Shown: positions 8,315 to 16,919 of the stretch, piece after piece | Layout of the letters: the number at the start of each line of letters is the position of its first letter | Numbering within the stretch: the stretch's first letter is position 1 | NCBI RefSeq assembly: GCF_003609835.1 | Contig: NZ_AP017898.1 | Coordinates: forward strand, 558,001-622,000 | Direction of reading: 5' to 3' | Source of the DNA: Sphingopyxis sp. FD7 | GTDB lineage: Bacteria > Pseudomonadota > Alphaproteobacteria > Sphingomonadales > Sphingomonadaceae | DNA: 64,000 nt | Made by a program: the position numbers and the translations under genes | Notes under the pieces: generated by a model | The model's input: the letters and a program-made list of their open reading frames with translations, nothing else | The model's database searches: none | Told to the model about the DNA's origin: nothing

Positions 8315-8702
8315 GAGCCGTGGAAGATTTGAAATGGCCGACGCCATTCATCGTCAGCAAGCCGATATCCCCAACTGGCACCGCTCGCGTCTGAGGCGGC
8401 GCGCCGCGGCCGTTCTGCCCCCGCTGCATCAGGTTGCCAGCACTGACGGCTAACTAATTGCGAATATCGCGGCACGGAGCCCTACCTGCCTCCCGCCGTG
8501 TTGCAGAATAGTCCGATCGAGCCGGCAATCGTTCGGCGGTGAGCGCCCTCCCGCGAGGCGGGCCGCTCTTGGCTTCGCGTGCCAGCGCCAATTGACCGAC
8601 GAGCTATTTCGTGCAACGAGTTGTCTACCAAGAAACGAACCTCTGCGTGGAGACCGACATGGCTCAACCCGAGCGCTTCATGTGAGGGCGGATTGCCGGT
8701 GC
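8315..8702. other. Gene-free stretch with no recognised content
   Basis: About 390 bases between marR and the first IS fragment. A minus-strand open frame (about 8482-8700) exists, but I cannot match it to a family and it is cut by the IS fragment. Probably decayed DNA. Confidence 0.5.
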
Positions 8703-8849
8703 TGTCCGCCGTCAGCACCAATGGCACAGATTTGAGGTTGTGATTTAAGGAGGATTTGGGCTTCGTCGTAGTGACTAAGGAACGAGGATGAAGCCCAATC
8801 CTCCTTGAAAAAATCGGCGCCGAAGGCCCCTGCTGAGCGGCTGGTGAAG
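8703..8849 (+). mobile_element. 5' fragment of an older IS3-family copy
   Basis: Carries the terminal repeat TGTCCGCCGTCAGCACCAAT and the first 60 bases of orfA in the plus orientation. The orfA start matches the intact copy at 10287 apart from a one-base deletion after ATGAAGCCCAA that destroys the frame. It breaks off after CTGGTGAAG, where the intact copy (8850-10368) has inserted. The remainder of the same older copy resumes at 10369. Confidence 0.75.
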
Positions 8850-8923
8850 TGTCCGTCGTCAGAACATTTGGCACAACTCGCGGCGTAAATTAGCGGAGTG
8901 CGGGCCTCGTCAGGGGCTGGATT

Positions 8924-9904
8924 TTAAGCGGCGAGCTTGCGGTGTTGCAAGCGCCGATATTCGATGGTCTGTCGTTTGATCCTTTCACGCTGTTTGATGA
9001 TGGCTGGTGCCCTGCCGAAGTAGGCGTCGGCGGGCGTCACGTTGTTCAGGCTCTCGTGGTAACGTTGATTGTTGTAGTGCTCGACGAAGGCTTCGATCTG
9101 GGCCTCGAGGTCGCCGGGCAGGAAGTAGTTCTCCAGCAGGATGCGGTTCTTCAGAGTCTGGTGCCAGCGCTCGATCTTGCCCTGGGTCTGAGGGTGGCAC
9201 GGTGCACCGCGCACATGACTCATCTGCTGAGCTTCGATGTATTCAGCCAGTTCGCCAGCGATGTAGCTGGGACCGTTATCGCTGAGCAGCCTGGGTTTGT
9301 GCAGCACGGTGGCGCTGTCGCAGCCCGAGGCAGCCAGCGCCATGTCCAGCGTGTCGGTGACGTCCTCGGCCCGCATGTTGGTGCACAGTTTCCAGGCGAT
9401 GATGTAGCGCGAGAAGTCGTCGAGCACGGTCGACAGGTACATCCAGCCCCACCCGATGATCTTGAAGTAGGTGAAGTCGGTTTGCCACATCTCGTTCGGC
9501 CGGGTGGTCTTGGTGTGGAACTGATCGGCGGCCTTGATCACGACATAGGCCGGGCTGGTGATCAGATCATGGGCCTTCAACAGGCGGTAAACCGTGGCTT
9601 CCGACACGAAGTAGCGCTTCTCGTCGGTGAACCGCACCGCCAGCTCGCGCGGTGACAGTTCGCTGTAGTCCAGGGCCATCTCGACGATCTGGTCCTGGAT
9701 ATCATCGCCGATGCGGTTCCACACCCGGGTCGGCGCCGACGGCCGATCCTCCAAGGCCTCCGGGCCGCCTTCGAGGAACCGGTCATACCAGCGGTAGAAG
9801 GTCCGACGGGCGATGCCGAGCTGGTCCAGCGTGCGTTTGGCGGGCAGGTGCGACTGCTCGACGATCCGGATGATCTCGAGCTTCTCCGAGGCGGGATACC
9901 TCAT
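8924..9904 (-). CDS. IS3-family transposase OrfB
   Basis: A 326-residue integrase-core transposase. N-terminal HTH (KRTLDQLGIARRTFYRWYDRF), then the DDE triad: Asp in MWQTDFTYF, Asp in LLSDNGPSY, Glu in QGKIERWHQTLK, and the RYHESLNN ending. Its ATG overlaps the orfA stop (ATGA), and the same frame is open upstream through the A7 run in orfA (about 9932-9938 on the plus strand as T7), so a fused OrfAB by -1 slippage is also possible. It looks intact. Confidence 0.88.
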   Translation of the reverse strand: MRYPASEKLEIIRIVEQSHLPAKRTLDQLGIARRTFYRWYDRFLEGGPEALEDRPSAPTRVWNRIGDDIQDQIVEMALDYSELSPRELAVRFTDEKRYFVSEATVYRLLKAHDLITSPAYVVIKAADQFHTKTTRPNEMWQTDFTYFKIIGWGWMYLSTVLDDFSRYIIAWKLCTNMRAEDVTDTLDMALAASGCDSATVLHKPRLLSDNGPSYIAGELAEYIEAQQMSHVRGAPCHPQTQGKIERWHQTLKNRILLENYFLPGDLEAQIEAFVEHYNNQRYHESLNNVTPADAYFGRAPAIIKQRERIKRQTIEYRRLQHRKLAA

Positions 9905-10287
9905 TCGTCGTCGCCCCCATCCGCGATCATGCTTTTTTTGAGCAGGCGGTTCTCCAGGGTCAGGTCGGCAACGCATTCCTTCAGGGCGCGGGCTTCGCGG
10001 CGCAGATCCTGCACCTCGCCAGTGGTCGCGGCACGGGCGGTGTCGCCGGCCAGGCGGCGCTTGCCGGCTTCCATGAACTCCTTCGACCAGGTGTAATACA
10101 GGCTCTGGGCAATGCCTTCCTTGCGGCACAGCTCGGCGATGCTGTCCTCGCCGCGCAGGCCATCCAGCACGATGCGGATCTTGTCTTCGGCCGAGAAGTG
10201 CCGGCGGGTTGCACGCCGGATGTCCTTCACCACCCGCTCCGCAGGGGCCTTGGTCGGCGATTTTGCATTGGAGGATTTGGGCTTCAT
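9901..10287 (-). CDS. IS3-family OrfA
   Basis: A 128-residue HTH protein: RRHFSAEDKIRIVLDGLRGE begins the helix-turn-helix, which continues into AELCRKEGIAQSLYYTW; a coiled region (LRREARALKE) and LTLENRLLKKS follow. Partner of the OrfB that overlaps its stop. It is intact, unlike the related copy on the opposite strand at 10375-10691. Confidence 0.85.
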   Translation of the reverse strand: MKPKSSNAKSPTKAPAERVVKDIRRATRRHFSAEDKIRIVLDGLRGEDSIAELCRKEGIAQSLYYTWSKEFMEAGKRRLAGDTARAATTGEVQDLRREARALKECVADLTLENRLLKKSMIADGGDDE

Positions 10288-10368
10288 CTTCGTTCCTTCG
10301 TCACTACGACGAAGCCCAAATCCTCCTTAAATCACAACCTCAAATCTGTGCCATTGGTGCTGACGGGG

Positions 10369-11303
10369 AGCAACGGCGTGCGACGCGCCGGCACTTCTCT
10401 GCAGAGGACAAAATCAGGATCGTGCTGGAAGGCCTGCGCGGCGAGGACAGCATCGCCGAGCTGTGCTGCAAGGATGTCATCGCCCAGAGCTTGTATTACA
10501 CGTGGTCGAAGGAGTTCATGGAGGCGGGCAAGCGGCGCTTGGCGGGCGACACCGCCCGTGCCGCGACCACCGGCGAGGTGCACGACCTGCGCCGCGAAGC
10601 CCGTGCCCTTAAGGAATGCGTGGCCAATCTGACGCTGGAAAACCGGTTGCTCAAAAAAAGCATGATCGCGGATAGGGCCGACGACGAATGAGGCAACCCG
10701 CATCCGAGAAGCTGGAGATCATTCGGATCGTCGAGCAGTCGCACCTGCCGGCCAAGCGCACGCTGGAGCAGTTGGGCATCCCGCGCCGGACCTTCTAACG
10801 CTGGTACGACCGCTACCTCGAGCGCGGGCCGGAGGCGCTGGAGGATCGGCCATCGGCCCCGAGGCGGGTGTGGAACCGCATCTGCGATGATATCCAGCAG
10901 CAGATCATCGACATGGCGTTGGATACAACCGACCTGTCACCCCGCGAGCTCGCGGTGCGCTTCACCGACGAGAAGCGCTACTTCGTGTCGGAAGCCACGG
11001 TTTACCGTATGTTGAAAGCCCATGACCTGATCGCCAGTCCGGCCTTCATCGTGATCAAGGCCGCCGACGGGTTCCACACCAAGACGACGCGGTCGAACGA
11101 GATGTGGCAGACCGACTTCACCTACTTCAAGATCATCGGCTGGGGCTTGGTGTACCTGTCGACCGTGCTCGACGACTTCTCCCGTTATGTCATCCTTTGG
11201 AAGCTGTGTACCACCATGCGGGCCGGGGATGTCACCGACACGCTGGAGCTGTCCCTCGAAGCTTCCGGATGCGCGTCGGCCAGGATGATCCACAAGCCGA
11301 AGC
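10369..11303 (+). pseudogene. 3' part of the older IS3-family copy, decayed
   Basis: Continues the copy begun at 8703. It encodes an OrfA body (RRATRRHFSAEDKIR to MIADRADDE, ending 10691) and an OrfB start at 10688. OrfB has an in-frame TAA at 10796-10798 in place of the Tyr codon of TFYRW. It is broken off after HKPKLP near 11300, before the second catalytic Asp, so it cannot make active transposase. It differs from the intact copy at many positions, so it is a diverged relative and not a recent duplicate. Confidence 0.8.
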
Positions 11304-11409
11304 TGCCAATGGGCCCGGCCAGCATATTGCCCGCGCCCCTTAATTCGTCAGGGAAATGGGCGGCGAGGAATTGCCGCATTTCGGTGCGAAATGCGTCTTC
11401 GCTCGTCTA
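11297..11409 (-). pseudogene. Acyl-CoA dehydrogenase N-terminal remnant
   Basis: A minus-strand frame reads EDAFRTEMRQFLAAHFPDEL then RGAGNMLAGPIG, the typical start of an acyl-CoA dehydrogenase (F-R-E-hydrophobic-FL-H-P). It is preceded by a stop with no start codon and is cut off where the IS fragment begins. It suggests that the catabolic cluster once had at least one more dehydrogenase on its left. Confidence 0.5.
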
Positions 11410-11502
11410 GACATCAGGTTCTAGCTGAGTTGGCACTGAAACCTCCGTTCAAAACTGAATTTGCGACGCCGCACGCGCACGACAGGGCTGCGCTCTGTCT
11501 GG

Positions 11503-11832
11503 TCAGTATTGCTGCTCGGGAACGTGCAAAATCAAACCTTCCACTCCTTCCACCATGGGTATCTGGCAGGCGAGGCGACTGTATTCGTTGGCACCTTCGG
11601 CAAATTGCAGAAGCTCTGCCTCCGCTGCCCCTTCGACCAGGCGACCAACCCTGTCGATCCAGGCCGGATCGACATGGACATGGCAGGTCGCACAGGCGCA
11701 GACACCGCCGCAATCGCCGTCGATGCCCGGTACATCATTGAAGAGCGCCGCCTCGCGTGCGGTTTCGCCCTCGGCAATTTCGACTTCCCGCCGCGTTCCA
11801 TCGCTGGATACGAACGTCACTTTGACCATCAT
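11503..11832 (-). CDS. [2Fe-2S] ferredoxin for P450
   Basis: A 109-residue putidaredoxin/terpredoxin-type ferredoxin. Cluster ligands follow the adrenodoxin pattern: C41, C47 and C50 (DCGGVCACATC) and C89 (LACQIP). It passes single electrons from a reductase to a cytochrome P450. It lies 26 bases downstream of the P450 gene on the same strand and is surely its partner. No ferredoxin reductase is in the cluster; the nearest candidate is encoded at 28456-29679, outside the island. Start at 11832 or the next ATG codon. Confidence 0.92.
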   Translation of the reverse strand: MMVKVTFVSSDGTRREVEIAEGETAREAALFNDVPGIDGDCGGVCACATCHVHVDPAWIDRVGRLVEGAAEAELLQFAEGANEYSRLACQIPMVEGVEGLILHVPEQQY

Positions 11833-11858
11833 ACACTCCGTATTTCTGCTTCAGCAAA

Positions 11859-13121
11859 TCAGCGCGCGTGCAGCCGCACCGGCAGATTGGTGATCCCGCG
11901 CACAAGGTTTGAGAAAAGGCGCTCGGGCTCGCCGGTCACTTCGACCTTGGCGAACCGCTTGTGAATTTCTTCCCAGATGATCCGCAACTGCAGTTCTGCC
12001 AGCCTGTTACCCATGCATCGATGGATGCCATAACCGAATGACAGGTGATGGCGCGGATTCTTGCGGTCGATGATGAACCGGTCAGCCCGGTCGATGACCG
12101 TTTCGTCGCGGTTGCCCGACAGGTACCACATCACGACCTTGTCGCCCTTCTTGATCTGCTTGCCGCCAATCTCCCAGTCCTGCAGCGCAGTGCGGCGCAT
12201 GTGAGTCAGCGGCGTCTGCCAGCGGATGATTTCCGGCACCATGCTGGCGATCAACGAAGGGTCGTCATTCAGTTTGCGATATTCATCGGGGTTCTGATTG
12301 AGCGCCAGCACACCGCCGCTTATCGAATTGCGCGTGGTGTCGTTGCCGCCCACGATCAGCAGCAGCAGGTTACCCAGAAATTCGAGGAAGGGCATATCCC
12401 GTGTCGCCGGGGAATGCGCCATTATGGAAATCAGATCGTTCTTCGGTTCTTCGTTGATGCGCTGCTCCCACAGTCCTTTGAAATACATCGCGCACTCGAT
12501 GAGTTCTTCACGCCTCGCTTCGTACGATTCGACGATGCCGGTTTCAGGGGCGGCCGTTGTGACGTCGGACCAGCGCGTGAGCTTGCGGCGTTCCTCCCAC
12601 GGGAAATCGAATAGGGTAGCAAGGGTCATCGTGGTCAATTCAACTGAGACCTTGTCAACCCAATCAAATTCCTCGCCTATCGGCAGATCATCGAGAATCT
12701 GACACGCTCGTTCGCGGATTGTCGGTTCGAGCAACAGCAAGTTGGACGGCGCTACAGCGGGGGTGACGGCCTTGCGTTGCTGGTCGTGCTTTGGAGGATC
12801 CATAGCGATGAACATTTCAAGTTCGAGCGCGCCTTCCACCGAATGCATGTCCTGAATGGCGATACCGCCGAGCTTTGCCTCCGACGAAAAGACTTTGTGG
12901 TTGGTGTCGACAGCCATGATATCGTCGAACTTGGTGATCGACCAGTAAGGCCCAACATAGCTTTCGCGGCAATAGTGGACCGGCTCCTCTTTGCGCAGCC
13001 GGTCGAAATACAGGCCGATCGTGTCCTGCTGAAAAAGACTCGGCCGTGCGACATCAATTTCGTCGATCGGAATGGCTGCAACTTTTCCGGCAGTATCCAG
13101 CTCCATCGTGTCGATGCTCAT
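11859..13121 (-). CDS. Cytochrome P450, CYP153-like
   Basis: A 420-residue soluble bacterial P450. Visible marks: the I-helix VGGNDTTRN, ExxR (EIIRW), and the heme loop FGYGIHRCMGNRLAE with Cys369 as the thiolate ligand. The PLTHMRRTAL, VVMWYLSGNRDE and HRCMGNRLAE blocks are like those of the CYP153 alkane / alicyclic hydroxylases. I chose the ATG at 13121, which has GGAGG at good spacing and gives the usual length; the frame is open further upstream. It probably adds the first hydroxyl to the substrate of this cluster, with the downstream ferredoxin as donor. Divergent from the GntR gene. Confidence 0.9.
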   Translation of the reverse strand: MSIDTMELDTAGKVAAIPIDEIDVARPSLFQQDTIGLYFDRLRKEEPVHYCRESYVGPYWSITKFDDIMAVDTNHKVFSSEAKLGGIAIQDMHSVEGALELEMFIAMDPPKHDQQRKAVTPAVAPSNLLLLEPTIRERACQILDDLPIGEEFDWVDKVSVELTTMTLATLFDFPWEERRKLTRWSDVTTAAPETGIVESYEARREELIECAMYFKGLWEQRINEEPKNDLISIMAHSPATRDMPFLEFLGNLLLLIVGGNDTTRNSISGGVLALNQNPDEYRKLNDDPSLIASMVPEIIRWQTPLTHMRRTALQDWEIGGKQIKKGDKVVMWYLSGNRDETVIDRADRFIIDRKNPRHHLSFGYGIHRCMGNRLAELQLRIIWEEIHKRFAKVEVTGEPERLFSNLVRGITNLPVRLHAR

Positions 13122-13200
13122 GTCTCGTCCTCCATCCCAGGCAAGCAGACTCACCTTGCTATCAAACAGGTAGATGTTTCGCAGGGTGTGGTCAATAAAG

Positions 13201-13209
13201 CTTATAAGG
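13201..13209. promoter_or_regulatory. CTTATAAGG half-site, P450 side
   Basis: The nine bases CTTATAAGG recur exactly in the centre of the palindrome at 13269-13292, 76 bases away. This copy lies about 80 bases before the P450 start and could be a second binding site for the divergent GntR regulator. Confidence 0.4.
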
Positions 13210-13268
13210 ATTGTTGCGACATTTGACCGCACTGCAAACTTCATAGACTGATGCTGGACATGCCATCC

Positions 13269-13292
13269 GATAAACTCTTATAAGGTTTTATC
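13269..13292. promoter_or_regulatory. Palindromic candidate operator of the GntR regulator
   Basis: A 24-base near-palindrome (GATAAA-ctCTTATAAGgt-TTTATC; 20 of 24 positions are self-complementary) centred on TTATAA, ending 17 bases before the GTG start of the GntR gene. It overlaps where the RNA polymerase site of that gene should be, so autoregulation is likely. Confidence 0.55.
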
Positions 13293-13308
13293 AGAGGAGC
13301 GATTCCCA

Positions 13309-14052
13309 GTGATGCAACCGAAGGTCGATGATTCGAGGAAGGCCAAGCGTGCGCTCACGCTTGCGCAGGACATCGTACGCGATATCGAAGCCGGGGCGCA
13401 TGTTGCGGGCGACAGGTTGGCGCGCGAGGACGAAATGCTTGCGCGATACGATGTCGCCCGAGCGACCTTGCGCGAAGCGCTTCGCTTCCTTGAACTCCAA
13501 GGCGTTATCCATCTTCAACTAGGTCGCGGTGGCGGGCCGGTGGTCGCTCGCCCGCAGACTGGCGATTTCGCAAACAGCCTCTCGCTGATCCTGCATTTCA
13601 TGGAGGCGGACTTGAGGGGCTTGCTCGAATTGCGCGAAGCGATTGCGGCGGATGTTGCAGCCTATGCCGCCCAGCGCGCGACCACGGGTGATCTGAGCGC
13701 ACTTGCCGATTGCCTCAAAGAGCTGGAGCGAAACGAAGCGAGCAGCCAGTTCGAGGAACTGAATCGCCGTTTTCACGATATGCTCGGCTGGGCCAGCGGC
13801 AATCCGCTTTTCGGCCTTCTGACTTCCGCGTTGCATATGCTTACCCGCGAATTCTCGCTCTCGCTGGGGTATTCGGCGCAAGAGCGTGCGGTCCAGTTGC
13901 GTTTCTTGCGCCGCGTCCTTGAAGCTGTGCGCAAGGGCGATGCCGAAGGAGCGCGGCAGGCTATGGCGCGTCTCGTGGCGGGCTCCGCCTCCTATCTCGC
14001 ACAGAGAAGCCCTGAGCTTGTGTCCCAGAAGGTCAGGTGGGGACAGACGTAA
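13309..14052 (+). CDS. GntR/FadR-family regulator
   Basis: A 247-residue regulator. N-terminal winged helix (about residues 12-78): ALTLAQDIVRDIEAG, AREDEMLARYDVARATLREALRFLE. C-terminal helical FCD ligand domain (about 90-230): LLELREAIAADVAAYAA, then FHDMLGWASGNPLF and a late HTH-distal helix. FCD regulators sense small organic or acyl-CoA acids and usually repress the adjacent pathway. It is encoded between the divergent P450 and the catabolic operon, and is followed 44 bases later by the flavoprotein gene. Start is GTG-ATG at 13309/13312, with AGAGGAG upstream. Confidence 0.88.
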   Translation: MMQPKVDDSRKAKRALTLAQDIVRDIEAGAHVAGDRLAREDEMLARYDVARATLREALRFLELQGVIHLQLGRGGGPVVARPQTGDFANSLSLILHFMEADLRGLLELREAIAADVAAYAAQRATTGDLSALADCLKELERNEASSQFEELNRRFHDMLGWASGNPLFGLLTSALHMLTREFSLSLGYSAQERAVQLRFLRRVLEAVRKGDAEGARQAMARLVAGSASYLAQRSPELVSQKVRWGQT

Positions 14053-14096
14053 AAAACGGGCGCCGGTGGGTGGCGCTGGATGGAGAGGGTATTACG

Positions 14097-15239
14097 ATGG
14101 CACTCAAGAGCCGCATATGCGAAATTCTCGGGATCGAATACCCGATCCTTCTGGCCGGAATGGGCGGGGCGAGTGTCCCCGCGCTCGCGGCCGCAGTATC
14201 GAATGCCGGGGGACTTGGCGTTCTTGGCGCTGCGGCCTGCTCGCCAGACCAGTTGCGCAGCTGGATCCGCCAGACCCGCGAACTGACCGATAAGCCATTT
14301 GGGGTCGACACCCTTCTGCCTGCCTCCGTCAGGCGCGGTTCGGCACCGCAGAGCGGCGCCTCGCTCGAAAACCCGATGGCACTGCTTGGCGAATATCAGC
14401 AGTTCACCCGCGATTTCATGGAACGCGAGGATCTGCCCGAAGTGGATGCCGCAATGGCCATGCGCGCGGCTGGCGCGCCGGAAATGGGCAAGGGCGGTCC
14501 GCAGCTGTTCACGCGGGAGTTTTTCGAGGCGCAGATGGAAGTGGTAATCGAGGAAAAGGTGCCAGTCTATGCCGCCGGCCTCGGCAATCCCGGACCGTGG
14601 ATGGACCGCCTTCATTCCAATGGCACCAGGGTCATGGCGGTGATCGGCAAGGTCAAGCACGCCCAGCAGGTGGTCGATTCCGGCATCGACATGATTGTGG
14701 CGCAGGGCCACGATGGCGGCGGGCACAACTCCCCGATCGGAACCTTCTCGCTGATTCCGCAGGTAGTCGACGCGGTGGGCGATCGGGTTCCCGTGATCGG
14801 AGCAGGTGGAATCTCCGATGGCCGCGGAGTCGCCGCAGCGATGATGCTGGGCGCTCTGGGCGCGTGGGTCGGAACGGCGTTCCTGGCAACCGAAGAGGCA
14901 GGGATTGAACGGTTCCAAAAGGAAGCAATAACCGACGGCGGCGATGCAGATACCGTCGTTAGCCGTTCGTTGACCGGCAAGCCTGCGCGCATGATCCGCA
15001 ACAAATGGGCCGATGCTTGGGTTGCGGCGGGCAAGGAGCCGCTTCCGATGCCTTACCAGTCGATGATTTCAGGGCCGGTCATGGCTTCGGGCATAAAGGC
15101 TCAGCGCAAGGATATCATGCCCGGCTTCGCGGGGCAGGGAATTGGATTGATCCATTCGATCCGTCCAGCGGCAGAGGTCATGCGCGATCTTGTCGAAGGG
15201 GCCGAAAGGGCGCTGGCCGATGCCAGATTCTATTCCTGA
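14097..15239 (+). CDS. NPD/nitronate monooxygenase-family flavoprotein
   Basis: A 380-residue FMN-dependent TIM-barrel protein. Marks: the N-terminal IEYPILLAGMGG, the central QGHDGGGHNS and the phosphate-binding VIGAGGISDGRG / LGAWVGTAFLAT region. Family members include 2-nitropropane dioxygenases, enoyl reductases and IpdC, a steroid C/D-ring enzyme; within a CoA-thioester pathway an enoyl-CoA or double-bond oxidoreductase role is more likely than nitronate oxidation. The ATG at 14097 has GGAGAGG upstream. First gene of the catabolic operon. Confidence 0.8.
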   Translation: MALKSRICEILGIEYPILLAGMGGASVPALAAAVSNAGGLGVLGAAACSPDQLRSWIRQTRELTDKPFGVDTLLPASVRRGSAPQSGASLENPMALLGEYQQFTRDFMEREDLPEVDAAMAMRAAGAPEMGKGGPQLFTREFFEAQMEVVIEEKVPVYAAGLGNPGPWMDRLHSNGTRVMAVIGKVKHAQQVVDSGIDMIVAQGHDGGGHNSPIGTFSLIPQVVDAVGDRVPVIGAGGISDGRGVAAAMMLGALGAWVGTAFLATEEAGIERFQKEAITDGGDADTVVSRSLTGKPARMIRNKWADAWVAAGKEPLPMPYQSMISGPVMASGIKAQRKDIMPGFAGQGIGLIHSIRPAAEVMRDLVEGAERALADARFYS

Positions 15240-15263
15240 ATTGCGGCAAGACGGGTACGCTGT

Positions 15264-16454
15264 ATGAACGCTTCGCAGACCTTATCCTTTGCCGACAAGG
15301 CCGCCATAACCGGTGTGGGCGAAACCGCATTCGTCAAGGGCACCGAACGGACCGCGGTGGACATGATGCTGGAAGCCTCGCGCCGCGCAATCTCAGATGC
15401 CGGGCTGAAACCTTGCGACATCGACGGCATGGTGCCGCCGCCGATCTATACGACCTCGGAGGAAATGGCCGCCAATCTCGGCATTGATGTGCTGCGCTAT
15501 GCGGCCACCGTTCACATGGGCGGCGCCAGCCCGACGACGGCGCTGCAGAACGCGGCAATGGCGATCGCCAGCGGGCTTTGCGATCACGTGCTGGTGACGC
15601 TCGGTTGGAACGGCTATTCCGCCCTCAGGCCCAAGCCGGGTGCCCCGCCCACTCGGGCGATGAACATGAACACGCTGACCAATACCATCCAGGGCTATTA
15701 CATCCCCTATGGTGTGTTCCTGCCGGTGCAGATGTATGCTTGGCTGGCGACCCGTCACTCGAAGCTTTACGGCGTGGGCGCGGATGCGATGGCAGCGGTA
15801 GCGCTAGCCTGCCGGCGTCACGCGCAGTTGAATCCGCGCGCCTTTACCTATGGGCGCGAACTCGACGCGGAAACCTATCATTCGGCGCGCTGGATATCCG
15901 AGCCCTTCCGCCTTTACGATTGCTGCCTTGAAACCGATGGCGCCTGCGCGGTAGTCATATCGCGAATGGATCGGGCCAGGGATATGCCGCATGTGCCCGT
16001 CAGCATCGCCGGTGCCGCGGAAGGCCACCCCTATCCCGCCGACGACATCCCCTCGCGGCCCGATCCCTTCAAGATTGGCCTCAGCTATGCTGCCCCGCGC
16101 GCTTTCGACATGGCGGGCGTCAAGCGCGAGGACATGGATTTCCTGCAGATTTACGACTGCTTTACCTATGTCGTTCTGCTGCAACTGGAAGCGATGGGCT
16201 ATTGCGAACCGGGTGCACAGTTCGAATTCGTCGCCAATGGCCAGATTGAGCTGGGTGGCCGCTATCCGATCAACACCCATGGCGGCTTGCTCAGTGAGGC
16301 GCATGTCTGGGGACTCAACCACGTGGTCGAGGCAGTGCGCCAGCTTCGTCACGACTGCGGCGAGCGCCAGGTGCTGGGAGCCCAAACTGGTCTTGTGACC
16401 GGCTGGGGTGACCTTGGCGATGGAAGCATTGCCATTCTCAGGAGGTTTGCATGA
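15264..16454 (+). CDS. Thiolase-fold protein, probable retro-aldolase
   Basis: A 396-residue SCP-x/Ltp2-type thiolase homologue. The nucleophilic Cys expected near residue 85 is missing ([12 protein letters not shown]), while the C-terminal [16 protein letters not shown] block is kept. Thiolase-like proteins without that Cys that are paired with a DUF35 protein (Ltp2 with ChsH2, for example) cleave beta-hydroxyacyl-CoA side chains by retro-aldol reaction and do not perform thiolysis. The DUF35 gene directly overlaps its stop (ATGA), which supports this reading. 24 bases after the flavoprotein gene. Confidence 0.82.
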   Translation: MNASQTLSFADKAAITGVGETAFVKGTERTAVDMMLEASRRAISDAGLKPCDIDGMVPPPIYTTSEEMAANLGIDVLRYAATVHMGGASPTTALQNAAMAIASGLCDHVLVTLGWNGYSALRPKPGAPPTRAMNMNTLTNTIQGYYIPYGVFLPVQMYAWLATRHSKLYGVGADAMAAVALACRRHAQLNPRAFTYGRELDAETYHSARWISEPFRLYDCCLETDGACAVVISRMDRARDMPHVPVSIAGAAEGHPYPADDIPSRPDPFKIGLSYAAPRAFDMAGVKREDMDFLQIYDCFTYVVLLQLEAMGYCEPGAQFEFVANGQIELGGRYPINTHGGLLSEAHVWGLNHVVEAVRQLRHDCGERQVLGAQTGLVTGWGDLGDGSIAILRRFA

Positions 16455-16912
16455 GCAGCGAGAGCGATCTGCCTCCCAAAATGCGGCCCTCCGCGCAGGT
16501 TGCGCCGCCCAAACCGCGACCTCGCCCGCAAGACCCGGTTGAGCAGGAATTCTGGAAGCGGTGCCAAGACGGCAATCTCTATTTCCAGCGCTGCGGCGGC
16601 TGCGGCTGCTTCCGCCACCTACCGCGCTATATGTGCGCAAAGTGCGGCTCGCCGGAATTCTCCTGGGAACGCAGCAGTGGCAAGGGCACGCTGTTTTCCT
16701 GGACCGTTACCCACCAGGCCCTCCACCCGGCTTTTGCCGACGAAATTCCCTTCGTGGCGGCGGTGGTGGAATTGGAAGAGGGCGTACGCATGGCCACGCG
16801 CCTGATTGGTTGCGATCACGAGCGCCTAGCGCTCGACCTTCCGGTGGAAGTGGAATTCGAATTGATCGGTGAGGACTTCCGCCTTCCTGTTTTCCGCCTG
16901 CGTGAAAGTTAG
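16451..16912 (+). CDS. DUF35 zinc-ribbon/OB-fold protein
   Basis: A 153-residue partner protein. A rubredoxin-like zinc ribbon ([19 protein letters not shown], about residues 47-65) precedes an OB-fold (about 75-150). Proteins of this type bind the CoA end of the substrate and activate a thiolase-fold aldolase. It overlaps the thiolase stop by ATGA. The first 35 residues are proline-rich and probably disordered. Confidence 0.85.
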   Translation: MSSESDLPPKMRPSAQVAPPKPRPRPQDPVEQEFWKRCQDGNLYFQRCGGCGCFRHLPRYMCAKCGSPEFSWERSSGKGTLFSWTVTHQALHPAFADEIPFVAAVVELEEGVRMATRLIGCDHERLALDLPVEVEFELIGEDFRLPVFRLRES

Positions 16913-16919
16913 AAGCGTC

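Larger units (their letters stand above)
8850..10368 (-). mobile_element. Intact IS3-family element
   Basis: About 1.52 kb. The ends are imperfect inverted repeats: 8850-8875 reads TGTCCGTCGTCAGAACATTT then GGCACA, and the other end, read inward on the minus strand, reads CCCCGTCAGCACCAAT then GGCACA. Contains intact orfA (9901-10287) and orfB (8924-9904). It sits in reverse orientation inside an older copy of a related element. Confidence 0.85.

Noticed and set aside
8482..8874. Minus-strand frame of 130 codons overlapping the IS fragment
   Set aside because: Partly inside repeat sequence and without a recognisable domain or ribosome site; kept as a gene-free stretch.
13269..13292. Classic FadR operator (TGGTNNNACCA type)
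   Set aside because: The site has GATAAA/TTTATC arms around TTATAA, not the TGGT/ACCA pattern, so a canonical FadR site is not claimed.
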